Origin: Paralithodes platypus | Lineage: Eukaryota > Arthropoda > Malacostraca > Decapoda > Lithodidae | NCBI GenBank assembly: GCA_032716605.1 | Contig: CM064502.1 | Span: 53,406,736 to 53,470,735, forward strand | Reading direction: 5' to 3' | DNA length: 64,000 nucleotides | Shown here: positions 1-11,426 of the stretch, piece after piece | How the letters are laid out: the number at the start of each line of letters is the position of its first letter | How positions within the stretch are numbered: the first letter of the stretch is position 1 | Notes under the pieces: generated by a model | The model's input: only the letters and a program-made list of their open reading frames with translations | Told to the model about the DNA's origin: nothing | The model's database searches: none | Translations under genes and position numbers: made by a program

Positions 1-48
1 AATTTTTCTACTGAAAAATGTAAAAATTTATCTTGAAAGGGACAAAAA
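1..48 (+). mobile_element. MITE family A, right-half fragment
   Basis: Matches the family A segment around the ACATTTTTC/GAAAAATGT hairpin followed by TTTATCTTGAAAGGG. It is cut by the window edge on the left and decays on the right. Confidence 0.65.
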
Positions 49-497
49 ATACGATGATATTACAATGATTTTATTGAGCCATATATTAACGTTTGTGTTG
101 TTTTGTTTTTCATTAATGTTATGCTAGTAGTTTTGGGGATCAATTTGATTCATCTGTGATATGCGGAGGCTACAATAAAATTAAATCAGTCTTCCTTGGC
201 ATGATTAAATATAGTCTTTGATGACATTTTATTCAAATATTGTTCTTTCGCAACAGTGTCACGTTGATACAACAAGTCATAGGCGTAACCGCTATAATTA
301 CAAATAGATGATGGATTAGGCTCCATATATATCGATTTTGCTCGCTTGTTCGCTGTATTTTGCTTTGTGAGAGAAGTTGAACACATATGAGTTACATTTC
401 GGGTTGATTGTGGGAAGATCGTGTTAGTAAAAACAAAAAGATGGGTTAATATTTATCTATTTGTTAAACAATTGGTTATTACTTTAAACATGCATAT

Positions 498-498
<1 letters not shown>

Positions 499-559
<61 letters not shown>

Positions 560-640
560 TGATATATAATATATATATATATATATATATTATAATATAT
601 AATATAATATATAAAAATATATATATATATATATATATGG
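499..640. repeat. (TA)n microsatellite
   Basis: Interrupted (TA)n of about 140 bp. The open frames across it are artefacts of the repeat. Confidence 0.95.
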
Positions 641-687
641 CCGGTTCCTTGTAGAATTACAGGTTCGCTATTGCTCATCAGGAAAAA

Positions 688-1137
688 TTGGTATCAGCAA
701 TATTTACACACGATTTCTTCTTTTTGAGTGAGATATAATACCACCGTGTTCCTACACTTGCCCACCCTATTCAACATCTGACAGACATAAATACAGCACA
801 GAGCGAACCAAACGTAATGACAGCTGAGACATGGGTAATGCTTGGTTTTTGGTCTATATATATTTATTAATTTATTTATGAGTTTCCTCGCTAGACCTCC
901 ATCAAGCTTAGAAAAACACCCCCTAGACCCCTTTTAAGATAAATGTGTACATTTTTCGGTAGAAAAATGTCCCGGCCGAAGGTCGGTTCCTTCTAAGAAA
1001 TTAGAGGGGAAAAAACGACACCTAAAGAGCACGAAAAGTCTTAATATTGACACAAATATGCAAAAGATTCCTATTAAAATTAGAGGCTCGCTATCGCTCG
1101 CCAGGAACAAATCGACTTATGAGCGCCACTGTACAGA
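688..1137 (+). mobile_element. MITE family D split by a family A' fragment
   Basis: The middle of D (ATTGGTATCAGCAATAT ... GACAGCTGAGACATG) ends at about 833, and the D terminus ACTTATGAGCGCCACTGTA resumes at about 1115. Between them lies an A' segment (883-1112) with its CCCGGCCGAAGGTCGG hairpin and GGCTCGCTATCGCTCGCC. The left D terminus is not visible. Confidence 0.6.
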
Positions 1138-1386
1138 GAAGGTCCGTCCGCCATAGCAACCCACCATTTTGAAGTGTCTATCAGATAAAACGCCGATAGT
1201 TCGCAGATAACACCCGTACCCAGATAGTCGGAACCATCAGATAATCACCTGGTAATTAGGCTCTTGTGTGTTTATTTACTTATATAATTGTAGCCATACT
1301 TGTTTTTTATTTATTTTATTTGTTTATGTTTTGTTATGAAGGAGACAAAAGGGAAGGTTGCCTGTAACGAGTGTCTCCCCCCAAAG

Positions 1387-1761
1387 TTAAGGGGGGGTGA
1401 CCTGTTTTTGTTCTGTCCTTTTCTATCTTTCTCTGGCTTGTATCCATTTGGCCCCATTCAGCCTACTGTTTTAAGACGTTTATCCCCATCCAGGTGTCAA
1501 TTTCTTACTGGTGAGCGGTAGCGAGCCAGCATATTTTTAAATTTTGTTTGACAGCAGGCTAAATTTGTACATTTTTCGATAGAAAAATGTCTCCGGCGAA
1601 GCCGGATTTCTTCATATAATGCTGGCTCGCTATCGCTCGCCAGGAAGAAATCGACACCTGGATGGGGATAAACGTCTTAAAATAGTTGGCTGAATGGGGC
1701 CGAATGGATACAAGCCAGAGAAAGAGAGCAGAAATAACAAAAAGCAGTTCACCCCCCTTAA
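1387..1761. mobile_element. MITE family B, reference copy
   Basis: Family B is a near-complete palindrome of about 375-430 bp flanked by TTAA. Its ends are TTAAGGGGGGTGACC and the reverse complement. Each arm reads inward through GGCTTGTATCCATTCGGCCC, TTTTAAGACGTTTATCCCC and GGCGAGCGATAGCGAGCC. The central loop has two small hairpins: TCCGGC/GCCGGA and ACATTTTTC/GAAAAATGT. No protein is encoded. TTAA targets suggest piggyBac-type mobilisation (inference). This copy has both TTAA sites. Confidence 0.88.
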
Positions 1762-1915
1762 AGGTCGGTCAATTCTTTATATCTGTCAATAATGTACGGT
1801 ACTGCCAACAAACATTTCCTAGCACCACTACTACTACTACTACTACTACTATGATGACCAGGCAACTACTAAAGAATGGGCTCATAAAATAGTATTATCG
1901 ATATAATTATGCTTC

Positions 1916-2257
1916 TTAAGGGGAGATTTCCACTTGAGGGACTTTTTTTTTCTGGACCCCTTTCTCCCTCCCTCATGGTTAGCCCCATCGCTTTTGAGAT
2001 TGTAAGAAGTTTGCCCCATTAGTTTGGTGATTTTAAGAATTTCCGCCCCATTCTGTCAATTTTAAGACCTTTCGTGCCATTTAGGCGTCGATTTTATCCT
2101 GGCGAGCGATAGCGAGCCTGTAATTTAAGAGTAACCGGCCTTTGGCCGGGACATTTTTCTACCGAAAAATGTACAAATTTATCTTGAAAGGGGGTCAAGG
2201 GGGTGACATTTTAAGATTGCTGGAGGAGTAGGAAACAAACTAAAAACCTTCCCTTAA
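1916..2257 (+). mobile_element. MITE family A, reference copy
   Basis: Family A is about 335 bp, flanked by TTAA, with termini TTAAGGGGAGATTTCC and CTAAAAACCTCCCCTTAA (14-bp inverted repeats). The left half has four tandem units of about 31 bp built on GCCCCATT...GATTTTAAGA...TTC. The middle has GGCGAGCGATAGCGAGCC, then hairpins CCGGCC/GGCCGG and ACATTTTTC/GAAAAATGT. The right end carries AAGCTTGATGGAGGTCTAGG. It shares its core with family B. Strand + is given when GGGGAGATTTCC comes first. No coding capacity. Confidence 0.92.
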
Positions 2258-2589
2258 GGGGAGGTTTTTAGTTTGTTCCCTATATTTCCATCAAACTTAC
2301 GATTACACCCCCTAGACCCCCTTTCAAGATAAATTTGTACATTTTTCGGTAGAAAAATTTCCCGGCCGAAGGCCGGTTCCTCTTACATTACAGGCTCGCT
2401 ATCGCTCGCCAGGAAAAAATCGACACCTAATTGGCACGAAAGGTCTTAAAATTGACAGAAATGGGGCGAAAGTTCTTAAGATCGTCAAAATAATTGGGCA
2501 AACGTCTTAAAATTAGAAAAACAATGGGGCTAAACATGAGGGAGAAAGGAGTCCACAAAAAAATCCCTCAAGTGGAAACCTCCCCTTAA
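2254..2589 (-). mobile_element. MITE family A, head-to-head with previous copy
   Basis: Begins at the same TTAA (2254-2257) that ends the preceding copy and runs in the opposite orientation, so the pair forms a 674-bp inverted structure sharing one TTAA. Confidence 0.92.
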
Positions 2590-3278
2590 GAAGATACAGT
2601 ATATATATATATGTGATTAATGTGCGGGTTTTTTTAATGGCGCTGTGAATAGGTCTGTAATTAGAGTTAATTATTTGTTTACCTCTGGGCTGAATCAAAT
2701 CCGGAAGTGGTATTTAAGAGATAAGGTTATTAGGCATCATGGAAATGTTTGAATCTGTATCGGAAGGGATTGTCGTCAAGAACCTAATAGTGTCATCTTA
2801 TTGATTCAGGTGTGTTTATTCGTGTGCGTCCCAATATACATGGCGACTATTCTTGCACATAGAGTAATTATGTAGGTTTCTGATGGATATATGGCATGTT
2901 GAATTTGGTTTTATGTACTTCTAAAATTATAAAAAAAACAAAAAAAAAATTTAGCTGTTAAATATCGATATCTACAGCTCCAACTTCCTTATAGAACGAA
3001 ACTCGCAAGTGGTCAATTATATTTCCGACAAATTTTCGATAAGCTATTTTCGATCACGTAACTGACCTACCTATATAATATTTCTTTCGCTTAAAACTAA
3101 CCTCTCGAGTTTCGAATGATTTACTATGCCGTATCCAGTTATCCTTTCCAGTCCAAAGATTACAGTTACCGGAATAAAATTGAGATACGAACACCCCTGA
3201 TTGATTATATTGAATTAAGATTTGTGTTTCATTTAGCTAAAGATGAATAGAATACATTCAGCTTAGGCAAACCGCGCA

Positions 3279-3280
<2 letters not shown>
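2590..3280. other. AT-rich DNA without recognised feature
   Basis: No exon-like frame, repeat family or RNA gene recognised. Confidence 0.5.

Positions 3281-3351
<71 letters not shown>
3281..3351. repeat. (TA)n microsatellite
   Basis: About 70 bp of pure (TA)n next to a SINE head, a common microsatellite-SINE association in this window. Confidence 0.95.
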
Positions 3352-3354
<3 letters not shown>

Positions 3355-3510
3355 TGAGAATATATCACAAATACACGTGAGCCACTAAATGTTTCTAATC
3401 TCTCAGTGGGGATCGAACTGCCGTGGTGTAGTTGATTAAAGCGTCGCCTATCGTCCTGATGGTCGACGGTTCGATCCCCACTGAGAGATTAGAAACATAC
3501 ATATATACAA
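3352..3510 (+). mobile_element. tRNA-derived SINE-like element inside a short inverted repeat
   Basis: Box A-like TGGTGTAGTTGATTAAAGCG and box B-like GGTTCGATCCC lie 30 bp apart. The unit is bracketed by TCTCAGTGGGGATCGAAC and its reverse complement, which would fold into a long stem. The leader matches the copy at 18011. It is not a functional tRNA: no matching acceptor stem. Confidence 0.65.
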
Positions 3511-3933
3511 TATACTGTATATATACCAATTCACATTAGTCTTTGTCTTTTCACATTATCAGTAACTTAGGAGTAATGTATAATTATTTCACGTATTTAG
3601 TGTTTCATTTTATTAGTTTCTTGGTGCATATGATCTTCACCACTTAAGTGTCTGTTTCTCCCGTTGATAGCAATTACCACTTGTATCGTAGCTCTCTTTA
3701 TTCCTGTTTTTTTTTTGTTTTTTTTTCGTAAGTGGATATTTCCCATCGACATCATTTATGCACGTTTACACTTCCAGAGCAAATATCGTTTCAAACTGCA
3801 ACTATTGTGTTTTATTATGATTTTTTGTGTTTACGGAGATTCATTACAATTTGAAATGCAATCTTTGTTATTGTTGTGCGCGTTATTATATGATTGGCGG
3901 GTTTTCGGGATCTAACCAAAGCTATTATCGCGA

Positions 3934-4269
3934 TTAAGGGGAGGTTTTTAGTTTGGTCTCTGGATATCCATCAAGCTTAAGATTACACCCCCTTGAGCCC
4001 CTTTCAAGATAAATGTGTACATTTTTCGGTAGAAAAATGTCCCGGCTGAAAGCCGGTTCCTCTTAAATTACAGGCTCGCTATCGCTCGCCAGGATAAAAT
4101 CGACATCTAAATGGCACGACAGGTTTTAAAATTGATAGAAATGGGTCGAAAGTTCTTAAAATCGTCAAAATAATGGGGCAAACGTCTTAAAATTAGAAAA
4201 CCAACGGGGCTAAACATTTGGTAGAAAGGAGTCGAGAAAAAAATCCCTCTAGTGGCAATCTCCCCTTAA
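3934..4269 (-). mobile_element. MITE family A
   Basis: Complete, both TTAA present. Belongs to the subgroup with TTTGGTCTCTGGATATCC near the end and CCGGCTGAAAGCCGG as central hairpin. Confidence 0.92.
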
Positions 4270-4403
4270 TTTATTTTCCTGTTTCACCCCCTTCGTTTCA
4301 GTCCATTATTCCTTTACTTTTAAGATTTCTAATTTTGATACTTTTTTTTTTCTCCTACCTTCGACATTACATTCAAATTACAGTTCATGATATTTTACAT
4401 TAA

Positions 4404-5500
4404 ACCTTTATCACCATCACCACCATCATCACCACCATCAATAAACCTTTATCACCATCATTAGACCTTTATCACCATCACCACCATCATCATCATCATC
4501 ATCATTAAACCTTTATCACCATCACCACCATCATCATCATCATCAATAAACCTTTATCACCATCATCACCACCATCAATAAACCTTTATCACCATCATCA
4601 CCACCATCAATAAACCTTTATCACCTTCACCACCATCAATAAACCTTTATCACCACCATCATTAGACCTTTATCACCATCACCACCACCATCATCATCAT
4701 CATCATTTAACCTTTATCACCATCACCACCATCATCATCATCAATAAACCTTTATCACCATCACCACCACCATCATCATCACCATCATTAGATCTTTACC
4801 ACCATCATCATCATCATCATTAAACCTTTATCACCATCACCACCATCAATAAACCTTTATCACCATCACCACCATCAATAAACCTTTATCACCATCACCA
4901 CCATCAATAAACCTTTATCACCATCACCACCATCAATAAACCTTTATCACCATCACCACCATCAAAAACCTTGATCACCATCACCACATCATAAACCTTT
5001 ATCACCATCACCACCATCAATAAACCTTTATCACCATCACCACCATCAATAAACCTTTATCACCATCACCACCATCAATAAACCTTTATCACCATCACCA
5101 CCATCATCATCATTAGACCTTTATCACCATCACCACCATCATCATCATCATTACACCTTTATCACCATCACCACCACCATCATCACCATCATTAGACCTT
5201 TATCACCATCACCACCACCATCATCACCATCATTAGACCTTTATCACCATCACCACCACCATCATCATCATCATTAAACCTTTATCACCATCACCACCAT
5301 CAATAAACCTTTATCACCACCACCATCATCATCATCATTAAACCTTTTTCACCATCACCACCATCATCATCACACCTTTATCACCATCACCACCACCATC
5401 ATCATCATCATTAAACCTTTATCACCATCACCACCATCATCATTAAACCTTTATCACCATCACCACCATCATCATCAAACCTTTATCACTATCATCACCA
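4404..5500. repeat. CACCATCAT-rich minisatellite, about 29-bp units
   Basis: About 1.1 kb of AAACCTTTATCACCATCACC followed by (CATCAT)n of varying length. The constant part is AAACCTTTATCAC; variation is in the number of CAT triplets. Confidence 0.95.
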
Positions 5501-5659
5501 CCTAACTACCATTACACCACCTTCATCACTATTACCATCATTCATTCATCATCATCATCATCACCTGGGCGTCATCACCATCACCACTACCATCATCATT
5601 ATCACTTCTTATCTCAAGCCTCATCACAAGATCTTATTCCCGCACCGTCATCACCATAA

Positions 5660-5725
5660 ACTAACTCTCTCTCTCTCTCTCTCATTGATATGCTTTTTAT
5701 ATATATACCGTATATATACTGTATA

Positions 5726-5787
<62 letters not shown>

Positions 5788-5860
5788 TTTATAATTATTA
5801 TTCATATTATTTATTATTATTATTATTATTAATATTGTTGTTATTGTTGTTGTTGTTGTT
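5660..5860. repeat. (CT)n, (TA)n and (TTA)n microsatellite cluster
   Basis: (CT)n 5660-5683, (TA)n about 5730-5781 and (TTA)n/(GTT)n to about 5860. Confidence 0.9.
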
Positions 5861-6191
5861 AGTGTTTGGCATTCTTCTTGTAGTTGTTGTTCTCTCTCAT
5901 CAGCGCTTCACCTTGTACTCCTCGTATCTGTGTACTTTGGTCCCTACCCTACCCACCATGATGCCCTGCAGCTGCCAACAGTAGCCCTCTAAACCCCTGC
6001 CAGAACCAGCCCTGGAGGACGTGCTAAATGCCTAATTATATGTCCTGTGGCTGGGGAGGGAGGGGAGGGAGAGAGGGAGGGAGATGGGGAGGTGGAGTGA
6101 TATAGGTGGATGGTGGTCGGTCCTTTGGTGCGGCGTGGGTCTCTCAATGTTTATGGTGGGGTGTGTGTTTAGAGGTAGAGATCGTTAGATT

Positions 6192-6193
<2 letters not shown>
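5861..6193. other. GC-richer unique stretch, no gene called
   Basis: More GC-rich and locally purine-rich (GGGAGGGAG at 6055-6090). It has a short CCCTGCAGCTGCCAACAG run but no conserved frame. Could be regulatory DNA upstream of the Iroquois gene; no motif supports that specifically. Confidence 0.3.

Positions 6194-6282
<89 letters not shown>
6194..6282. repeat. (TA)n microsatellite
   Basis: About 90 bp of (TA)n. Confidence 0.95.
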
Positions 6283-6382
6283 TGTATATATATCCGTATA
6301 TATATTTGTTTGTATCTTAATTTTATCTTTTATTATAACATGAATAAAAAAAACACATTGGACTGCACTACAGATAGATCAC

Positions 6383-6717
6383 TTAAGGGGAGGTTTCTAG
6401 TTTGTTTCCTACTCCTCCAGCAATCTTAAAATTTCACCCCCTTGACCCCTTTCAAGATAAATTTGTACATTTTTCGGTAGAAAAATGTCCCGGCCGAAGG
6501 CCGATTACTCTTAAATTACAGGCTCGCTATCGCTCGCCAGGATAAAATCGACACCTAAATGGCACGAAAGGTCCTAAAATTGACAGAATGGGGCGGAAAT
6601 TCTTAAAAATCACCAAACTAATGGGTAAAACGTCTTAAAATCTCAAAAGCAATGGGGCTAGACATAAGGGAGAAAGGGGTCAAGTAAAAAGTCCCTCAAG
6701 TGGAAATCTCCCCTTAA
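6383..6717 (-). mobile_element. MITE family A
   Basis: Complete with both TTAA. Shares TTTGTTTCCTACTCCTCCAG with the copy at 27372, marking a distinct subgroup. Confidence 0.92.
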
Positions 6718-6840
6718 GGTGTTAATCTCCAAAGAAGATAGTCGATGCGTCCACTGAATAAACGCAATCACACGGGAATTATTAAAGGGATTCCACTGCA
6801 TCATATTTGTGTTGGTGTGGTCCACGCTGTTGCATAACAC

Positions 6841-7390
6841 TTAACCCCTTCTGTACTCGAGACGTCTTATTTATTTTATTGTAGCTATATTTTGACGATT
6901 TTGTGCAGTTTAAATGGGAGCTGTGGTAGTAAAAAGGGTTAAGTGGGATAGTTCGAAGTCTGTTAACCCCTTCAGACTCATATGACGCAGAGGTTGGCAG
7001 ATTAGCAATAAGAAATAGAGTTCTCTCACTCTTATAATTACCTCTCCAAAATTAGTTTTCTGCCCACAGCTAACTCAAAGACAACTGCAGAGGTTGAAGT
7101 AACTAAACTAAAGGTTTCTAAATACCCCTGATGGTAACAAAGGCTTTAAAGTGTCCCCAATAGGCTCAACACAGCTAACTCAAAGACAACTGCAGAGGTT
7201 GAAGTAACTAAACTAAAGGTTTCTAAATACCCCTGATGGTAACAAAGGCTTTAAAGTATCCCCAATAGGCTCAACAATGCGTCATATGTCGGAGAGGGTT
7301 AATTGCTAGACGCCCTTTTTATATTGAATAAAGTCTTCTAATAGTAGCCAGAATAAATTAAAAGGGCGGCACCGGTACTGAAGGGGTTAA
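6841..7390 (+). mobile_element. MITE family C, reference copy, interrupted by family E
   Basis: Family C is about 215 bp, TTAA-flanked, with 19-bp ends TTAACCCCTTCAGTACCGG and reverse complement. Inside are two long arms around AGACGATTTTATGCAGCTTA...AGGAAGGA that can pair. In this copy the right part (TTGCTAGACGCCC ... GGTACTGAAGGGGTTAA) is separated from the left by a complete family E element. TTAACCC ends are typical of piggyBac-like elements (family knowledge). Confidence 0.85.
6963..7302 (-). mobile_element. MITE family E, reference copy, nested in family C
   Basis: Family E is 340 bp, TTAA-flanked; one end is TTAACCCTCTCCGACATATG and the other TTAACCCTTTCACGC or close. It holds a direct duplication of a roughly 105-bp unit containing CCTATTGGGGATACTTTAAA and CAACCTCTGCAGTTG. 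No coding capacity. This copy sits in the TTAA of family C at 6963. Confidence 0.88.
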
Positions 7391-7679
7391 CTTTTCTAAA
7401 CTGACTAAAATCCTTTGACATCACACAGACAAATACGAAACACAATTGAATTATGGAAACTAGCTTCACAAATATATGTCAAGCGTTTGATATCGAAAGA
7501 TCACGTGTTCTTGTGAAAGATATCGATTGAATTGCCCAGTATATAAAAGCAACTCAATATTTGGGTCATAGATAAAGCTTTTGTTAAAGATTTGTTTATG
7601 TTATCAAGCTGTAGTTGTTGTTGTTGTTGTTGTTGTTGTTACTGTTAGTGATGGTGGTCTGTTATTGTTTTGTTGTTTT

Positions 7680-8205
7680 GTTTGTGATATTGTTGATAAT
7701 CTTGATAACTCAAAAGGGCCTAGAGCAAACTGGCTGTAAATATCCACACCTATTTCCTGGTGGACTCTTCCCAAATGATAGAAACGTCACCCCGATTGTT
7801 TTCATTCATTTCGAGTTGTAAGAAGTTAAGGGGAGATTTCCACTCCAGGGATTTTTTTCTTGACTCCTTTCTCCCTCATGTTTAGCCTCATTGTTTTTCT
7901 AATTTTAAGACGTTTGCCCCATTAATTTGACGATTTTAAGAACTTTCAACCCATTTCTGTCAATTCTAAGACCTTTCGTGCCATTTAGGTGTCGATTTTA
8001 TCCTGGCGAGCGATAGCGAGCCTGTAATTTAAGAGAAACCGGCTTTCAGCCGGGACATTTTTCTACCGAAAAATGTACAAATTTATCTTGAAAGGGGCTC
8101 AAGGGGGTGAAATCTTAAGCTTGATGGATATCTAGGAACCAAACTAAAAACCTCCCCTTAAGGGATCAACATTATTGTCAAGTTCGCTGGCGTTACCTAT
8201 AGTGG
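7680..8205 (+). mobile_element. repeat family F carrying a family A insertion
   Basis: Flanks at 7690-7829 and 8158-8205 match the uninterrupted copy at 19855-20045 (AAACTGGCTGTAAAT, GGTGGACTCTTCCCAAA, TTATTGTCAAGTTCG). F itself is not assigned to a class. Confidence 0.8.
7826..8161 (+). mobile_element. MITE family A inserted in repeat F
   Basis: Complete copy. Its two TTAA sites correspond to the one TTAA in the empty paralog at 19990, which is direct evidence of TTAA duplication on insertion. Confidence 0.95.
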
Positions 8206-8359
8206 TAGTAGTGTTGGGTGTTTTTGTAAGTGGTGGTGTTGTTGTGATGGTGTTGTTGTCGTTAGTGTGTTGTTGTTGTTGTTGTTTGGGAGGGTGCTGT
8301 TTTTGTTAGTGGTATTGTTGTTGCTGTTGCTGTTGTTGTGGTTAGAACTCTTATTGTTT

Positions 8360-8755
8360 TAGTGTGTGGTGACGGTTTTGTGTTTTTTAGTGTGTGGTGA
8401 CGGTGATGTGTTTTAGTGTGTGGTGACGGTGATGTGTTTTAATGTGTGGTGACGGTTATGTGTGTTTTAGTGTGTGGTGACGGTGATGTGTTTTAATGTG
8501 TGGTGACGGTGATGTGTTTTAGTGTGTGGTGACGGTGATGTGTTTTAGTGTGTGGTGACGGTGATGTGTTTTAGTGTGTGGTGACGGTGATGTGTTTTAG
8601 TGTGTGGTGACGGTGATGTGTTTTAGTGTGTGGTGACGGTGATGTGTTTTAGTGTGTGGTGATGGTGATGTGTTTTAATGTGTGGTGACGGTGATGTGTT
8701 TTAGTGTGTGGTGACGGTGATGTGTTTTAATGTGTGGTGACGGTGATGTGTTTTG
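8360..8755. repeat. 26-bp minisatellite
   Basis: About 15 copies of TGTGTGGTGACGGTGATGTG plus TTTTAG or TTTTAA. Very low divergence between units suggests recent expansion. Confidence 0.95.
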
Positions 8756-8927
8756 GTCATTAAGATGTTGGTGCGGGCCTCGAGAGCGTGTACGTTTGGG
8801 TTTTTATAATGAGCGGGGTTTTTTTTTTTTCTCGTGGAGATTGTGATGGAATGCAAGTAATTTGTTGTTTATGTTCTTGTTTGTTATGTCCCATTTATGT
8901 TCCGAGTTGAGAAGACATCTTGTTTTT

Positions 8928-8928
8928 A

Positions 8929-8976
<48 letters not shown>

Positions 8977-9064
8977 GTTTTTTGTTTTGCTTTTAGTGCC
9001 GTACATCATAGAAATTGACAATGGATGTATCAACGTGTATTATAGTTCAATATATATATATACA

Positions 9065-9123
<59 letters not shown>

Positions 9124-9130
9124 TTTTTTT
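8928..9130. repeat. (ATT)n, (TA)n and poly-T tracts
   Basis: (ATT)n 8928-8975; (TA)n about 9050-9106; poly-T 9107-9130. Confidence 0.9.
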
Positions 9131-9630
9131 AAACCACGGGATTAATTTGACTTGTTTGTGTTAAGGTGTTATATATATATATATAATTTATTCAGGCTTT
9201 GATGATGATTCAAATATAGGGCATTTAGAATTGTGGTCAATAAGAGTCGGTGCTTTTAATACATCGTTTGGACGACTGCGTATTTATTTATAGTAAAGAG
9301 ATTATGATTATAGTAAAGAGCCATGATTATTGATTATCGATATTCCTCGACTAGTAAACTCATTTCTACCACGGCGAAGGTTGCTGTTTCCTTGTTTTAT
9401 TTTTATTTTATTTTTTTTTACCTCCAACTCTACAAAATGTCACACTCAAAAACAGGTCTCGACTTCACATAATTATTTAGTTTCATAAATATGTAGTTAT
9501 TAATTTATGTAAGAACATTTACCGATCAGCAACATTGCACATCACAAAGGATTAGTCCACGGATTAGTTTCTTTGATTCTTGTTTCTAGAAAAACATTAT
9601 TATTATGGTTTATAAGATTTATATGGTTTA
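9131..9630. other. AT-rich DNA without recognised feature
   Basis: Nothing recognised apart from short TA runs. Confidence 0.5.
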
Positions 9631-9631
9631 T

Positions 9632-9686
<55 letters not shown>
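9632..9686. repeat. (TA)n microsatellite
   Basis: About 55 bp of (TA)n. Confidence 0.95.
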
Positions 9687-9690
<4 letters not shown>

Positions 9691-9856
9691 ACCGAAAATT
9701 ATATTATGGAAATAAGACACATGTGTAGTTTGTATTCTTATTTATTGATCTTAATACAGATACTGTAGATCCAAGGTGGGCACTTCATTCTGTTTATTAA
9801 ATAGTGTGGAGGTAGAAGGTGACTTTTTGAACGTGGTTCTGCGTAAGTCAGGGAGC

Positions 9857-9871
9857 ATCTCTCTCTCTCTC

Positions 9872-9909
<38 letters not shown>

Positions 9910-9933
9910 CTCCTCTCTCTCTTCCTCCCTCTC

Positions 9934-9976
<43 letters not shown>

Positions 9977-10172
9977 GATATATATATAATATATATATAT
10001 ATATATTTTATCTATCTCTATNNNNNNNNNNNNNNNNNNNNNNNNNNNNNNNNNNNNNNNNNNNNNNNNNNNNNNNNNNNNNNNNNNNNNNNNNNNNNNN
10101 NNNNNNNNNNNNNNNNNNNNNTGAGTGAAAGAGAGAGATAGAGAGATAGAATAAGAGTGAAAGTGAGAGAGT

Positions 10173-10232
<60 letters not shown>
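9857..10232. repeat. (CT)n/(TA)n and (GA)n tracts flanking an assembly gap
   Basis: (CT)n with (TA)n runs into the N block; (GA)n follows it. The gap is almost certainly an unresolved low-complexity tract. Confidence 0.9.
10022..10121. other. assembly gap of 100 N
   Basis: Exactly 100 N, the usual placeholder for unknown length. Confidence 0.99.
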
Positions 10233-10234
<2 letters not shown>

Positions 10235-10394
10235 CCTTATTTAATTGTGTATGCGTTGTAAATTAATGTTATGTATACATTTGTGAGGCTTAGGACATCA
10301 GTGGAACAGGGAATCTTGATTATGGTGAATTAGAATGGTTGAGATAAAAATATGTAGTTTATATATATACGTGCATCATATTTTACAGTGAGCG

Positions 10395-10586
10395 TTAACC
10401 CTTTGAGTACCAGCGACGTGTGTTATATATTATTCTGGCTATATGTAGACGATATTATACAGCTTAGGAAGGATCTGTGGTAGTCAAAAGGGGCGCTTGA
10501 GATAGTTTGAAGCCTTATAATGGCTAGAGGTCCTTCCAAATCTGAATAAAATCGTCTAATAGTTGCCACAATATAATGAAAAGGAA
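10395..10586 (+). mobile_element. MITE family C, right end missing
   Basis: Starts TTAACCCTTTGAGTACCAGC and runs through both internal arms, then is replaced by a family G element before its right terminus. Confidence 0.8.
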
Positions 10587-10791
10587 AGCCGGGGTCACAC
10601 GAGCTATTTTTCGAGCAAGTTTTACGGGCAATTATGGTCTGAAAGCTTAACAAATTACACTTGATCAGAATTCAGCCGCCTAACATAATCTACCTTCAGT
10701 CTAGTTACCGATACCAGTGCGAAAATGTCCCGAAATAATACGAGAAAAAACTTGCTGATGGAAAATTGCTGGAAAAAGCGCTCGTGTGACA
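10587..10791 (+). mobile_element. MITE family G (PIF/Harbinger-like), truncated right end
   Basis: Starts AGCCGGGGTCACACGAGC and ends GCTCGTGTGAC; compare the complete copy at 33954. The last few terminal bases are lost. Confidence 0.65.
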
Positions 10792-11069
10792 CAATACAAT
10801 AAATCCATCTTAAACAAAATTACATAATACATAATGCATCATAATCTTACATAAACAGAGAGAGAGAGAGAGTGAGTGTGGTTTCTTTGAAGTATGTACG
10901 CTAACCATCAAGGCTATGTAGGTATTCATGTGTGCGTCACAATAAGTGGGTGTGCGTGTGTAGATATTGAGATTCCCCCCCCCCCCCCCCAGTTCTCGTG
11001 TTTTATTCATACCCAGTTGGTGAGCCCGTATCGCCGCCCCCCCCCCCCCCCACCGCCGCTGTTGAGCGT

Positions 11070-11332
11070 TTAAGGGCAGATGGGGCGTTTCTCTGGTCCC
11101 CCCCCCCTCCCCTTCTTCCTCATGTTTAGCCCTATTAGTTTTCTGATTTTATGACGTTCGGCCCATTAGTTTTGTGATTTTAAGACCTTTCGCCCCATTT
11201 CGTTGTCAATATTAAGACTTTTCGTGTCATTTAGGTGTCGATATGTTCCTGGCGAGCGATAGCGAGCCTGTAATTTAAGTGGAACCCGCCTTCGGCCGGA
11301 AAAAAATCCCTCAAGTGGAAATCTGCCCTTAA
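11070..11332 (+). mobile_element. MITE family A', deleted
   Basis: A' differs from A by a terminus like TTAAGGGGAGATGGGTCG and by longer T/A-rich DNA at the far end. This copy jumps from the CCGGCC hairpin to AAAAAATCCCTCAAGTGG, i.e. to a reversed A end, so the two ends are inverted copies of different subfamilies. Confidence 0.8.
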
Positions 11333-11426
11333 CACCTTACATACCCTGGCGCATTTCTTCACTTTAGTTTAGTTTAGTTTGGGAAGACCTGTGGGAGTTA
11401 GAGGTTACCGGTACTTGAGATACTTT

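Noticed and set aside
3415..3485. functional tRNA gene (also at 24498, 25676, 46645, 54618)
   Set aside because: A and B boxes are present, but acceptor stems do not pair and bodies continue as SINE-like sequence.
5945..6000. CCCTGCAGCTGCCAACAG, reading PCSCQQ, as the missing Iroquois CSCQY exon
   Set aside because: A stop follows directly, there is no matching GRP...DPVSGQ context and no convincing splice sites in frame.
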